Positions 11,270 through 21,821 of a stretch of DNA of 64,000 nucleotides are shown in pieces. The translations under genes were made by a program, and so were the position numbers. The stretch's first letter is position 1, and each line of letters opens with the position of its first letter. Origin of the DNA: Gelatoporia subvermispora B (lineage: Eukaryota > Basidiomycota > Agaricomycetes > Polyporales > Gelatoporiaceae); assembly GCA_000320605.2 (NCBI GenBank), contig KB445805.1, forward strand, positions 924,159-988,158. Reading direction: 5' to 3'. Under the pieces are notes generated by a model. The model saw nothing but the letters and a program-made list of their open reading frames with translations. It did no database searches and was not told the DNA's origin.

Positions 11270-11917
11270 CTGTGTTACACGGTCAGTAGGCTCAAAGCTC
11301 GTCACGGCTATCTGCCCAGGTTGCGGGGACTCGCGTGGTAGTAGCGAAAGGGAGTATGAGAGGGTAAGAGGTTGTGAGAGCGAGAGGCGCTCCAGGAGTA
11401 TTTGAGAGATGTGAAGTTGACAGAAGAATGGTTTGACTGCGCCTGGACTTGCTCGCAAGCGGCCACACGACCCCGGTATAAGCGCCTTCCATGTTAGATC
11501 CTGGTGCGGATAAAAATGGGGTTCAGAATGGTCCGAATTAGATCCGTATGGGGACAAAGATGCCTCAGATTCCGCTCTACGTTCGATTTTTGTGCGGATA
11601 AAACCGAACTAGGGAGGGCGAAGTCGGATCCTGGGTGCGGACAAAAATGGCTGCATGGTAGCGTAGCCGGCCCGGATGTGCTGCCGGTCAGAAGCGCACG
11701 AGTCGCTCGGAACTTGAGATGCAAACTCGGGGGGGTCAAGGATGCGCTCGCAGTAACGTCATATCTCAACTTATCGTTGTATGTACGAGGCATACATTAC
11801 AGACGTCCGTAGCGAAAGGGGAAGGTAGAGACATGCGAATCTGCGAAGGAATTTGGTGAATCTGCGTCGTGCACATGTCTACGCCACCGTGCGCTCTGGA
11901 TGACGGATGGCTGTCAT
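11270..11917. other. Intergenic with three short GTGCGGAYAAAA repeats
   Basis: Upstream flank of the HET gene; its missing first exon may lie at the 11.3-11.5 kb end. Three dispersed direct copies of a GTGCGGAYAAAA core occur at about 11501-11519, 11592-11606 and 11634-11650; the outer two share the longer form ATCCTGG(G)TGCGGAYAAAAATGG. No coding gene was recognised. Confidence 0.5.
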
Positions 11918-12922
11918 CTAGAGCGGCGACCAGCTGATAGCTATCAAAAAAAAAAAGAGAGCGGTAGATGAGCTCCCTTGGTGTTTGAGATACCGCAGTG
12001 ACTGGAAAGGCTCCTCTTCCGAGTGTATGCCATGGTCGGCGTGTGGAGCAGCAGTGCTCTTTGAGGTATTCGGCGGCGTCCGGATCTCGATAGGGGCACT
12101 TTTAAGGCCTACTGCATCACCAGAACGACGATTCAGCCATTGATACAAAATGGTAGTGGGTGCGAAGAGTATTCACCTAGTCTGTTGCACGTCGTGAGGA
12201 GCTTGTTTACGTCGTTCCCGATGCGGTGAGTCCACGTGTACTTGTTCGGCGGAAGGTTGTCGTGTCATCCCGGTGTAATTCACCGTGTCGATTGCAAGCA
12301 TGAGGTCCAGTGTGCGAACCTGAAGGATATTGTGTGCTATGCCGAGCCAGGTGGTACAAACTTGGATACTCTCTGCATTTGCTTTGATCTGAATGAAGCT
12401 CGTAAATCTGCCGCACTTCCCGACTCCGAGCATTTCTTCCTTAATTTCGTGCAATTATCTATCGAGTCAGAAATTTGAATGCGCGTCTCGGTTTAATTGA
12501 GTGGTTGGAAAAAGAGATTGCACACATTCAAGGAGCTAGTCCATTGCAATTCTGTCGAACATGTCGTACTCCTTGACTTCAACAAGTACGTACAGCAGCT
12601 GTTGAGCTTCCTTGACAAGCGGCTGAGCTTCCTTCCTGTTTCTCTTCATTGCCTGTACAGCCGAAGAGATCTTATCGATGTCGACATACATCCAGGAGAT
12701 AGCAAAACGTCCACAAACCTTGCAACATTCGATCAATCCCAACGCCAGTCCGGTCGCGGTCTGAAGAGGAGTGATCAACCTAGCATTGACTATTGCACTT
12801 GTACCCTGAACAGTAGCTCCTAGACCGTAGGAAATGACTGCGACGGTTATCTTGGAAGGAGGAGAGCGCTTGGCGACCCTTCCGACCTTCTGTGAGACCT
12901 TCTTGAATGTTCTCCGAGGCAT
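11918..12922 (-). CDS. Putative four-helix-bundle (MLKL/HeLo-like N-terminal) protein, damaged or mis-modelled
   Basis: An ATG at 12922 (ACGAATGCC) opens a basic start MPRRTFKKVSQKVG followed by an amphipathic stretch ending ATGLALGLIECCK. A 66-nt intron (12653-12718, GTTTGT..TACAG) joins it to AMKRNRKEAQPLVKEAQQLL and VEVKEYD. This 'nn-K-NR-xx-C/A-xx-LV' helix order is typical of the fungal MLKL_NTD-like four-helix domains often found at the front of NLR-like proteins. A TAG at about 12536 stops this frame. A further block, EIKEEMLGVGKCGRFTSFIQ..NAESIQVC (about 12330-12450), looks like the third helix pair of the same domain, so either an intron crosses the stop or the gene is broken. A last open segment at 11918-12148 may be its C-terminus. 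The family call is from pattern memory only. Confidence 0.4.
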
Positions 12923-13114
12923 TCGTGCTACCAGCAGTGTGAAATGCGACAAGGGGCTTGCGGTCGAGCAAGAGCTCCTCTACTGAAGTAGCGCGTCGGG
13001 GAAGGGAGTCTAGGAACCCAGATACACATTCGGGGACAGCGGTACGGCATGAGATGCTTAACTTTCAGCGTGTACCTATGTACATGTGATGTGTATGAAG
13101 AGACAATGCATCCA

Positions 13115-15296
13115 CTACTCAGACTGCGAGAGCCGTCGTATCGCAATGTCGAGGACATCGAGAACCGCGGTGTGCGAAAGTGGGTTAGTACGCTTGTATT
13201 CTAAGTGGTCGCTGAGTTGTCCAATCAATTCCCGGATCGCGTCGCTGAAAAAGGGCGGGTAATCGACGACGACTTTCCATGGCCGGTCGTTCGACCTTTG
13301 TGCGAGTATGCCATCTGGGGCGCGTTGACCATAATAGTGTTTGAACTCCATCTTCAAGCTTTGCATCCAGGTCTCCTCTTCAGCAGACAAGTTTTGACGG
13401 CTCGTCACGATTACTCGTCTGATCAGGCTGTATAGAAGGACCCAGATAAACGATTCGATGTCGTGATGCGTCTGATGCTCGACTGGGACATATTGAACCG
13501 GACGTCCGGTAGATCTGAGGCTATCGTCCAGCGATGCCAACAATTCGGCGGCCATGAACTGCAATGTTCCCTGCATACGTGACGATCGGCCATGTACATA
13601 CATCGCACCACAAGGAGAGCACTCACTGTTACAGGCGCACCTCGGTTAGCCACGCTCGTGGTCCAGTGGAGATGCTTGACTTGGACGTCGTTAAGCACCC
13701 GACCTGTAGGCAGCCGTATGGGCGCCAACGTCCTGTACTCAATCGTCGGGCCGGTATAAATGGCGAGTTCGAGATCTATGAGAAATCCTTCGGCGCCTTC
13801 ACGAAGCTCATCATCGCAGGAAAGCAGGATATTATCGACGCCGATATCCCTGTGCAGAATGGATTGGCTGCACAAGAACTCGTGTCCTGTTTCCGCATTC
13901 TCAGTTGTATCTGTAAGGGCATCGAGGGAGACTGACCTCGCAACGCCGCACGCATGCCCCTGATCAGTTCCAATTCAGAGCAAGCCTCAAAAAGCGAACG
14001 ACCTGGAGGGTATAAAAGTCGATACAAGGTCCTGTTCTTCGAAGGGCTCGGATCCAAATTGCCGCGAAGGAGATTCGTACTGATAGGAGACGCCGTCCCA
14101 GGGAACAATACATTGAACCCATCACAACATGCAACCCCGGGGTGTTTACCCTCGATCAGCCTGTGAGCTTCCGGTGCAGATGCGCGTGCACCACCATACC
14201 AAACGTTCTTCAAGACCTTGAGATCGAGCGTATCCTTCTTGCGCACCCGCCAGACAAGAGTACCGCGGTCAAAGAGAGACAGAGAGACCCAGATCGGGGT
14301 GCCGATCGTTACCCAGCGCTCGCTATCGTTAATGCCCATTATGCCGCCCAGAGAGACCTCGTACATCGGTACATCATGCACATCTTCGTCAACGGGAAGA
14401 TGGTTCGCATGCAATTTGGCCAACCACTCGTGGCGCTGGACGCCGGAAAGAGTGGCCACAGTAGGATCTTCACCAAGCTGCTCCGGGGTCATATTGGTAG
14501 TGATGCAGCGGACGACACGCATGAATGTCTCAAAGTTATTCCACATGTGATAGCTGGGGGAGAAGCGCGCGCCAGCGCGATCGTAGATCCCGACGCAGAA
14601 TTTGCTTCCATGGATCAGTAGGCCCACAGAAAACAGCTGGAATGGTCGGCCTGATATATGGCCACGCGCGCACTCCCCAGCCTGCATGAACATCATCGGA
14701 TCGGCCCCACGTTCCGGCTCAGGGTGACCTAACGCCGAGGATTTGAGTATGCACCAACTGTGCCTATCTCGCCAATGGTTCCCAGGATTATCGAACAGAT
14801 CCGTCAGAACAGTTGTATAGTCGATTTTGTCCCATAGATCAGTCTGCCACGAATCGGAGGGCTCGATGCTCAGTTGTATGTTGCTGTTCTGACTAAAACG
14901 GATCCTCGCCGTCCTCCCATATCTGTCAGGGAGAAGCTCAATGAAGGAGAAGACGCGGCTCTGGAATGCACAGATTAAGAGCAAATTTTCGCATAAGGAT
15001 GGGGAATTCGGACAGACCAAGTGCGGGTGCATTTCCGACTCACTGCTATCATGCCTAGTTGCGATATTCTGCAACTGCGTTCTTGCCCATTTAAGATCAT
15101 CGTCCCGTTCAAAAAGCTCAATAGCTGTCATGACAAAGTCTTCGTCAACAGCATCAACGCCAAGATGGACGAAGACAGATGATACATCCCAATTGGTATT
15201 TTTAGTCAATTCGACATGGAATGCAGCGTGATCTGCGTCTGGGGATCCAACATAGGCGCAGTTCTGGACCAGGTTCAATATGTCTTCTTTTTTCAT
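13115..15296 (-). CDS. FunK1-type fungal protein kinase, copy B
   Basis: Four exons read in phase: 15296-15018, 14960-13937, 13886-13627 and 13570-13115, giving 672 residues. The start MKKEDILN aligns with the start of copy F. Visible features are SVFVHLGVDAVDEDF in the N-terminal domain, the beta3-like Lys in VLKNVW, LHRDIGVDNILL (Asp about 448, Asn about 453), the DLE motif in LIDLELA (Asp about 472) and HDIESFIWVLLYS. All catalytic positions are kept, so an active kinase is plausible. The first intron (57 nt) is a multiple of three and has no stop, so its retention would only insert 19 residues. It is convergent with nothing nearby and sits back to back with copy C, about 800 bp apart. Sequence is clearly diverged from C and E. 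Confidence 0.87.
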
Positions 15297-15654
15297 GTCG
15301 GTAGTGAATGTGTCGTATGTGAAAGATGCCGGGCGAGCGTATTGACGAGCAGAGAGCCGAGCCACGATCGGTCAACCCGTGGAGGACGAAGGGAAAATAC
15401 AGCCAACCTTCGCTTCGGCGGAGTTGGGCAAGCTGTAGCCGCGCGCCAGTAACAGGCGCCCTCGCCGAGTCGCCTGCAGCGTGTTGTACTATTCATCTAA
15501 TCCTATAGCCTCCGGTTGTCAGGACCCGCACCCAAGAGGCTCCGCTTATTCGTATCAGCTCGTATACAATACGATGAATGCCTCAGTGGCCGCCGCGATG
15601 GGGCTTCTCGCCGGTCCGACGCCGGGAAGTGGCTCGGCGAATCTGAACCGTGGA
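15297..15654. other. Spacer between divergent FunK1 copies B and C
   Basis: Upstream flank of copy B. The part at about 15510-15610 (ending GGGGCTTCTCGCCGG) is similar to 18680-18770 in front of copy D, so the duplicated block behind C and D starts here or earlier. Confidence 0.5.
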
Positions 15655-16101
15655 ACGTTAGTCACGTGATGTAGGCGTTGAAGGTGAAGAGTTGCGATGC
15701 TTACCGCTTTCGTCAGTTCGCTTTCGCTGGTTGCGTCTCAGCCACAGTCTACAACTATCCGATCGCAGTTGCTGTGGTTACGGTTCTCGTCGGGTCCTCG
15801 CAAGTGTCCCCAAAGGGTCAGACGGATCATTGTTTGCAAGTGGCTGTTGGTCTTTACTAAATGTCCGCTCGCTGATGGATATTGATGACAGCAGGCCACC
15901 TTGTCGTGCGAACGAATCCCTCCCTGGCTGCGGCACATTAACTATCAATTTATGAACACATCTCGGTCGCTATAGCTTCTTTTCCGCAGTCTTTTGTACT
16001 CTGGAGAAACTCCGGGGACTGGAAGTTACAGAAGGTGCTCAGCCCACATTATAAAGTACGCATCATCCGCCCTTGAGCCAGCCATTCCGCTGACCGCCAC
16101 C
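15655..16101 (+). promoter_or_regulatory. Duplicated upstream module of FunK1 copy C
   Basis: About 450 bp recur in front of copies D (18790-19175) and E (21362-21821). Shared landmarks in order are TCACGTGA (a palindromic CACGTG box, here 15662-15669), TCAGCCACA..CTA, ACTATCCGATCGCA, the GCAAGTG(G)..GTTGGT..ACTAAA stretch, CTCGCTGATGG, and TTTTGTAC..GAAACTCCGG. CACGTG is the site class bound by bHLH factors of the Pho4/Cbf1 type; binding here is inference. The module ends with a TATA element about 50 bp before the ATG. Confidence 0.6.
16050..16056 (+). promoter_or_regulatory. TATA element of FunK1 copy C
   Basis: TATAAAG lies 46 bp before the ATG and is matched by the same heptamer at the same place before copy E. 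Confidence 0.55.
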
Positions 16102-18320
16102 ATGTCCAACACAGTAATCTCCCCCAGGAAGCCCTCTGGTTCTTCGCACTTTTCTCCTATGTCTGCCGCTCCTAAGGATCCGGATCTGGGCTATGCTGCT
16201 CATACCAAGTCCAGCCGCGGTGCCATTGAAGTCGAGCTGTCAGGAAATATTGAATGGGACGATCCTTCGGTCTTCGCACATCTTGGTGTCCACGATGTAG
16301 ATGCAGACTTTGTCAATGCGGCCAGAATGCTATTTGCTCAGGATACAAAGCTCCAATCGGCAAAGTTAGAGTTGATTCGCATCGCGGCAGATTCAAGCAA
16401 GCAGGAGACGGCGATGTACCCGCACTTGGTGGGTCATTATCTTACATGCGAAGGCGATTTTAACACGTATTTTCTCAGGGCCTCATTTTTGCATTCATTG
16501 AGCTTCTTCAGGACAAATATGGGAACTCCGCCAGAGTCCGTTTCAGCCAGTCAAGCAACATGCGACTCATAATCGAGACCTCCGATTCTTGGGACTATCC
16601 GTCGAACAAACCTGATTTCTCGACCATCCTCGCAGAGCTCTTCGAAAGCCCGACAAACCGCTGGCGCGACAGACGTGGTTGGTGCGAAGTCAAAGCTCAT
16701 GCTTCCGACCGCCCAAAGTCGGATAGAGGTACAAGACCAAAGGAGATAGTCGTACAGACTGCGGATTACGCTCGTCTACACATGTCTGGCCGCCCTTTCC
16801 AGCTCTTCTCTGTGGGATTACTCATCTATGGGGATGAGTTCTGTGTCGGGATCTATGACCGTGCCGGCGTGCGTTATTCGCCTAGCCACAACATCTGGAA
16901 AGACTTCGATATCTTCATTCGCGTCGTCCGCTCCATCACAACGGATATGACCCCGGAGGAGCTTGGTGAGGATCCCACCGTAGTTACTCTAACCGACGCA
17001 TCGCGCGACATGTGGTTTGCCAGACTGGATGCAAATCGTCTGCCCGTCGAGGAACGAGACGAGCCCGTATACGAGGTATCTCTAGGCGGTACCACTGATG
17101 ATACCGACGACGGGCTCTGGGTGACGATCGGCACTCCGATCTGGATCTCTCTCTCTCTTTTTGGCCGTGGTACTCTTGTCTGGCGGGTCCGCAACAAGGC
17201 TACGCTTGACCTCAGAGTGATGAAGAATGCCTGGCACAGTGGTGCGCGTACGTCCGAGTCGGAGATATATCAGTTGATCGAGGGCCAACACCCTGGCGTT
17301 GCACGCTTCGATGTTGGAGCTGACGTGAAGTTTCCCGGGACGGAGCTCATTATCAGCACAAGTTCTCTTCGTAGCAGCGGGCGTGCCAACTCTGCGAAAC
17401 ATGCAATCCTGCATCGCGTATTTATATACCCTATCGGTCGCTCGCTGTACAGGGCTCGCTCTGAACTTGAACTGGTCAAGGGGATGCGCGCAGCGTTGCG
17501 AGGTCAGCCTTGCTTCATTCTATTGTGAACGTAGCTGACGGTCTAGAAATAGGGCATGAGTTCCTGTGCAATCAATACATTTTGCATCGAGATATCAGTG
17601 TCGGTAACATCATGCTTTCCTCCGAAGATGATCCCCCGGAAGGTGCCGAAGGATTCCTCATGGATCTCGAACTCGCCCGATGTAGCGGCCCGAGGGTTGA
17701 ATACACGGTGATAGCACCCGTACGGACGCCTACTGGCCAGATTCTGAATGACGTCCAAGTCAGACATTCTCGCTGGGATACGCACCTGACGAAACGAGGT
17801 GCGCCGATGACGGTGAGCGCTGTCCTTGCAGTTAGGTTATCATATTTGTTTATCGTTTGAGTCTCAGGGTACATTGCAGTTTATGGCCGTTGTTCTGTTA
17901 GAGTCGCTTGAAGAACGTGTGTGGAATGAACAGAACGCCGTCGGGCCACCTATGGAGCATAAGGTGCACCATGACATCGAGTCATTTATATGGGTTCTCA
18001 TTTACAGCCTGATGAGACGTATCATCGTTGTGGAGGCTTCGAAGGTGAATGATGCGGATAAGCACCTGGTGGGCCAGTTGACAACGTTGAAGACTCGCTT
18101 CATACGATATTTTGGCCGATCCACTCCAAGCGGCATCCTCGGGCAAAGGGGAGGCGCCAAGCCGTGGAACTTCGTGCAATATCACCCCGAATTTTTTAGC
18201 GAACCTATCCGGGATCTGATCGACAATCTCGATCGTCAGTTCAGAGTCAGAAAAGAGGAACCATTCACACATGCTGCGGTCCTCGGTGCTCTTGATGCTG
18301 CTATCAGACGACTCTCGTAG
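16102..18320 (+). CDS. FunK1-type fungal protein kinase, copy C
   Basis: Exons 16102-16428, 16479-17502, 17553-17812 and 17868-18320 join to 687 residues without a stop. The start ATG sits in an excellent context (GCCACCATG) downstream of a TATA box. The N-terminal region (residues 1-110) ends with the HLGVHDVDADF block; the middle carries a conserved FQLFSVGLLIYGDEF beta-rich stretch of unknown role. The kinase core has VMKNAWHSG (beta3-like Lys), LHRDISVGNIM (Asp464, Asn469), MDLELA (Asp488) and HDIESFIWVLIYS (about residue 572). All three introns are 50-55 nt. It is the intact parent-like copy for the truncated copy D just downstream and very similar to copy E. Confidence 0.9.
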
Positions 18321-18500
18321 TACTACGATGTAACACTGCATTTGATCCCTACATCGATGTAGTCTGAAATTTATATGTGCCCTTCTCTAGCATTCTGGTC
18401 TCTTGAGGATCCAGCGTTCATTACGATGGGACAAAACAGGGCACCAGAAAAGAACTTGCCTCTGTGCAGGGTCCCTGCTTCGCCGGACCACGACTAGATT

Positions 18501-18525
18501 CCCACTACGACTAAGTTGTAGTGGG
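18501..18525. other. Short perfect hairpin downstream of copy C
   Basis: CCCACTAC and GTAGTGGG are perfect inverted 8-mers separated by 9 nt. It lies 180 bp past the stop of copy C and before the module of copy D. It could be a remnant of a mobile element end or a transcript hairpin; nothing else supports either. Confidence 0.4.
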
Positions 18526-18789
18526 CCCTACCGTGCTTACGCAGCGTTATGCGAGGTAAATTCAACCGCGCGTTCTAAGCCGCGTGATGTGAACGCTGAA
18601 TACGGACCACCGCTGTCCGCTTTCGTAGATTCGCTGTCGCTGGCTGCCAGGGGCACAACGGAGAGGACTTTCTGACCTCCTGTTTTTAGAGCCCGCATCC
18701 AAGAAGTCCCGCCGATTTGTATCAGCTCATACAAGGCGGTGAATGCCTCGCTGCGCTGGGGCTTCTCGCCGAGGAGATCTGAAATGTGA

Positions 18790-19175
18790 GACAGTAGTCA
18801 CGTGACAGGGCGTTGAAAGCGAAGAGTTGCGATGCTTGAAGCTTGAAGCTTGAAGCTTAACGCTTCGGCGCTTTCGTTGGTTCGCTGGTTCCTGCTCAGC
18901 CACAGTCTACAAGTATCCAACCGCAGCTGCTGTGGTTACCGTTCTCGGCAAGTCCTCGTAAGTGTCCCCGAGGCTCAGATGGATCATTGATTGCAAGTGG
19001 CCGTTGGTCCTCACTAAACGTGAGCTCGCTGATGGGATACTGACAACAGCAGGCCACCTTATACGGACGAAACTCTCCCTGGCCACGGCACATCAACCAT
19101 CAGTCGACGAACGCATCTCTTCCTCTGTAGCTTCTTTTCCGCAGTCTTCTATTTTTGGGGAAACCCCAGCTTAGA
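18790..19175 (+). promoter_or_regulatory. Duplicated upstream module joined to truncated FunK1 copy D
   Basis: Second copy of the module in front of C, with the CACGTG box at 18799-18804 and the same order of landmarks up to TTTTCCGCAGTCTTCTATTTTTGGGGAAAC. In C the module is followed by a TATA box, exon 1 and the first part of exon 2. Here it runs directly into sequence equivalent to the middle of exon 2, so about 0.9 kb, including the TATA element, is missing. Confidence 0.6.
18834..18858. repeat. GCTTGAA triplicated microsatellite
   Basis: Three perfect tandem units of GCTTGAA plus a fourth partial unit. It lies inside the upstream module of copy D and is absent from the matching place before copies C and E, so it arose after the duplication. 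Confidence 0.85.
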
Positions 19176-20588
19176 ATGACTTTGACATCTTCATTCGCGT
19201 CGTCCGCTGCATCACAACAGCTATGCCTCTGGAGCTTGCTTGATGAGGATCACACCGTGGCTACTCTGACCGACCTATCGCGCGATATATGGTTTGCCAG
19301 GTTGGAGGCAAATCATCTTCCCGTCGAGGAACGAGACGAGCCTGTATACGAGGTATCTCTGGGCGGTACCACTGGTAATACTGACAACGGGCGCTGGATA
19401 ACAGTTGGTACTCCGATCTGGATTTCTCTCTCGCTCTTCGGCCGCGGTTCCTTGGTATGGCGGGCGCGCAACAAGGCCACACTCGATCTCAGAGTGATGA
19501 AGATTGCTTGGCGCAGTGGTGCACGTACCCCCGAGTCGGAGATATACCATTTGACCGAGGGCGGACACCCTGCCGTCGCACGCTTCGATGATGGAGCTAA
19601 TGTGAAGCTTCCTGGGACGAAGCCCACCGTCAGTACGAGTTCACTTCGTAACAGCGGGCATGGTATGTCTGAGAAGCATACGATCCCGCATCGCGTGTTA
19701 CTATACCCTGTAGACCGCTCTCTGTTCAGGGCTCGCTCTGAACTTGAACTGGTCAAGGGATTGCGCGCGGCGTTGCAAGGTCAGTCTGGCGTAGCTCCGT
19801 TGTGAACGTAGCTGATAGTGCGAAAATAGCCCACGAGTTCCTGTGCAATCAATCCATCTTGCATCGAGATATCAGTGTCACCACCATCATGCTTCCCTCC
19901 GGAGATGATCCCCTGGGTGGAGCCGAAGGATTTCTCGTACATCTCGAACACGCCCGTTGTGTCAGCCCGAGGATTGAATACACGATGTTGGCACCCGTCC
20001 GGATGCTTACTGATTATATTGTGAAAGATGACCTATCCAGGCATTCCCGGCGGGATATGCACCTGACGAAACAAGGTGGGCCCGTGACGGTGAGCACTGT
20101 CCTTGCGGCCAGGTTATCATGTTTTCTTATCGTTTGACTTTCAGGGTACGTTGCAGTTCATGGCCGTCGATCTGTTAGACTCGCTCGAAGAAATTGTGTG
20201 GAATCAACAGGGCGTCGTTGGGCCACCTATGGAACATAAGGTGCACCACGACATCGAGTCATTTATCTGGGTTCTCATTTACAGCCTGATGAGACGTATC
20301 ATCGTTGTGGAGGCTCCGAAGGTGAATGACACGGATAAGCCTTTGGTGGACGATTTGAAGACTCGGTTCCTACGATATTTTGGCTGCTCCACCCCAAGCA
20401 GCATTCTCGAGCAAAGGGGAATCATCAAGCCATGGAACTTCGTAAAATATCACCCCCACTTTTTTAGCGAACCAATCCAGGATCTGATTAACACTCTCAA
20501 GCGTCAGTTCGGATTTCAACATGAGGAACCATTTACACATGCTGCTGTGCTCGGCGCTCTTGACGTTGCTACTAGACGGCTTTCGTAG
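19176..20588 (+). CDS. Truncated FunK1 pseudokinase, copy D, with a new start
   Basis: Exons 19176-19779, 19830-20089 and 20145-20588 form one open frame of 435 residues. Sequence homology to copy C begins mid exon 2 (AATGACTTTGACATCTTCATTCG), so the N-terminal 260 or so residues of the family are gone. The first ATG after the promoter module (AGAATGACT) lies in another frame than the ancestral one; a small indel near 19225 returns translation to the family frame at DEDHTVATL. The resulting first 20-odd residues are therefore new. The HRD loop is present (LHRDISVTTIM) but its Asn is Thr, and the metal-binding Asp of DLE is His (VHLEHA), so catalysis should be lost. HDIESFIWVL is kept. Either an expressed pseudokinase or a young pseudogene. 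Confidence 0.75.
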
Positions 20589-21361
20589 TACTGTTATATA
20601 ACACCGCCCTCAATCCCTGCATCGATATAGTTGGAAATGTATGTTTCCTTCCCTGTTGTTGCTTTCGCTTGCGACTCAAGTGATGAACACGACGAGACGA
20701 AGCAGGGCGCCAGGACAGAGTCAAATACATGTCGACCAAAGACTGATGTCAACGCTACGGCGCACAGAATCAACACGGGAAGGGAAATGGTTTGAAGGTG
20801 TTGTTACTGTCGTTGTGACGGTGATGCTTGTCACCGTCTTGGACGCTAACGTTGTTCAGACGAGGTCATAGCCACCCTTGCGAGCGGACTGGAGACATCC
20901 AGAGTCTATAGAGTGCTACAAATGCAGCTGCCATCGCGATTCTTGGGCATGGTCTGAGATATACAAGTTCGAAGTATGTGATCTCTAAATTGTGACTCGT
21001 GAGTCGGTTCGGAAGTTCGGTAACTCGGTTGCTGATAATATGGACACTCATGAACAGTTCATGCAGAAAATCCCTAGCAGCCTGTCACGAGGGTGGCAAG
21101 TGCACTGAGTATCATAATAAGCGAACTAAACAGTGTGCATACCATCCAAACGGGATCAAAACAAGTAGATAGTTTGATGCCTGTAGATTCCGTGTCCATG
21201 GCTGTGAGATCGGCCACCACATAGATGAACTACGTCCAAAACCCTGATTTCTTCCCTGCCTTTTCCCTTGGTTGTACTCGTTGACGACAGTTGCATTTGT
21301 GTACAGATTCCTGCCTCGCCGCAACGTGGCTTGGGCCGCTTAGCGAATTGAACCGGGGGAT
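20589..21361. other. Intergenic, no gene seen
   Basis: Flank between FunK1 copies D and E. No recognisable coding or repeat content apart from the start of the E module at its right end. Confidence 0.5.
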
Positions 21362-21821
21362 CTTGATCACGTGATGTGAACGTCGAATAGGGACTGCCGC
21401 GGGCTACCACTTTGACTGGTTCGCCTTCGCTGGCTGCTTCTCAGCCACATCCTACTTATAACTATCCGATCGCAACCATTGTGGCCACGGTTCTCATCAA
21501 TTTCTCGCAGATTTTCTGGGACTCGTGAGCGGATCGTTGTCTGCAAGTGGTCGTTGGTCATGACTAAATATCCACTCGCTGATGGGACATTGACAATGGC
21601 AGGCTTCCTTCCCATGCGGCATTGTGGACGGATCCTCTCTAGTTACGGCACGTTTTGGGCACGTTAGCTATCAATTGATAAACGCCGCTCGGTCTCTGTA
21701 ATCTCTTCTGTCGGTCTTTTGTACCTGTAGAAACTCCGGTGGCCAGGAGAAAGCGCTCAGTCCACACTATAAAGTATGGACTATCCTTCCTTCTATCAGA
21801 CTTTCCACCGTCCTTGACACC
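21362..21821 (+). promoter_or_regulatory. Duplicated upstream module of FunK1 copy E
   Basis: Third copy of the module, with the CACGTG box at 21368-21373, ACTATCCGATCGCA near 21461, CTCGCTGATGGGA near 21572 and GAAACTCCGG near 21731. More diverged from the C and D modules than those are from each other. Confidence 0.55.
21768..21774 (+). promoter_or_regulatory. TATA element of FunK1 copy E
   Basis: TATAAAG 48 bp before the ATG, at the same position relative to the start as in copy C. Confidence 0.55.

Noticed and set aside
15297..15365. An upstream extension of FunK1 copy B starting at 15365
   Set aside because: The first codon is GTG, not ATG, and the ATG at 15296 aligns with the start of copy F.
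17503..17533. A 31-nt ultra-short intron in FunK1 copy C, and similar 26-nt introns in others
   Set aside because: The acceptor at CGTAG seemed usable at first, but comparing six copies shows a common acceptor just before the HEFLC codons that gives exactly 50 nt everywhere.
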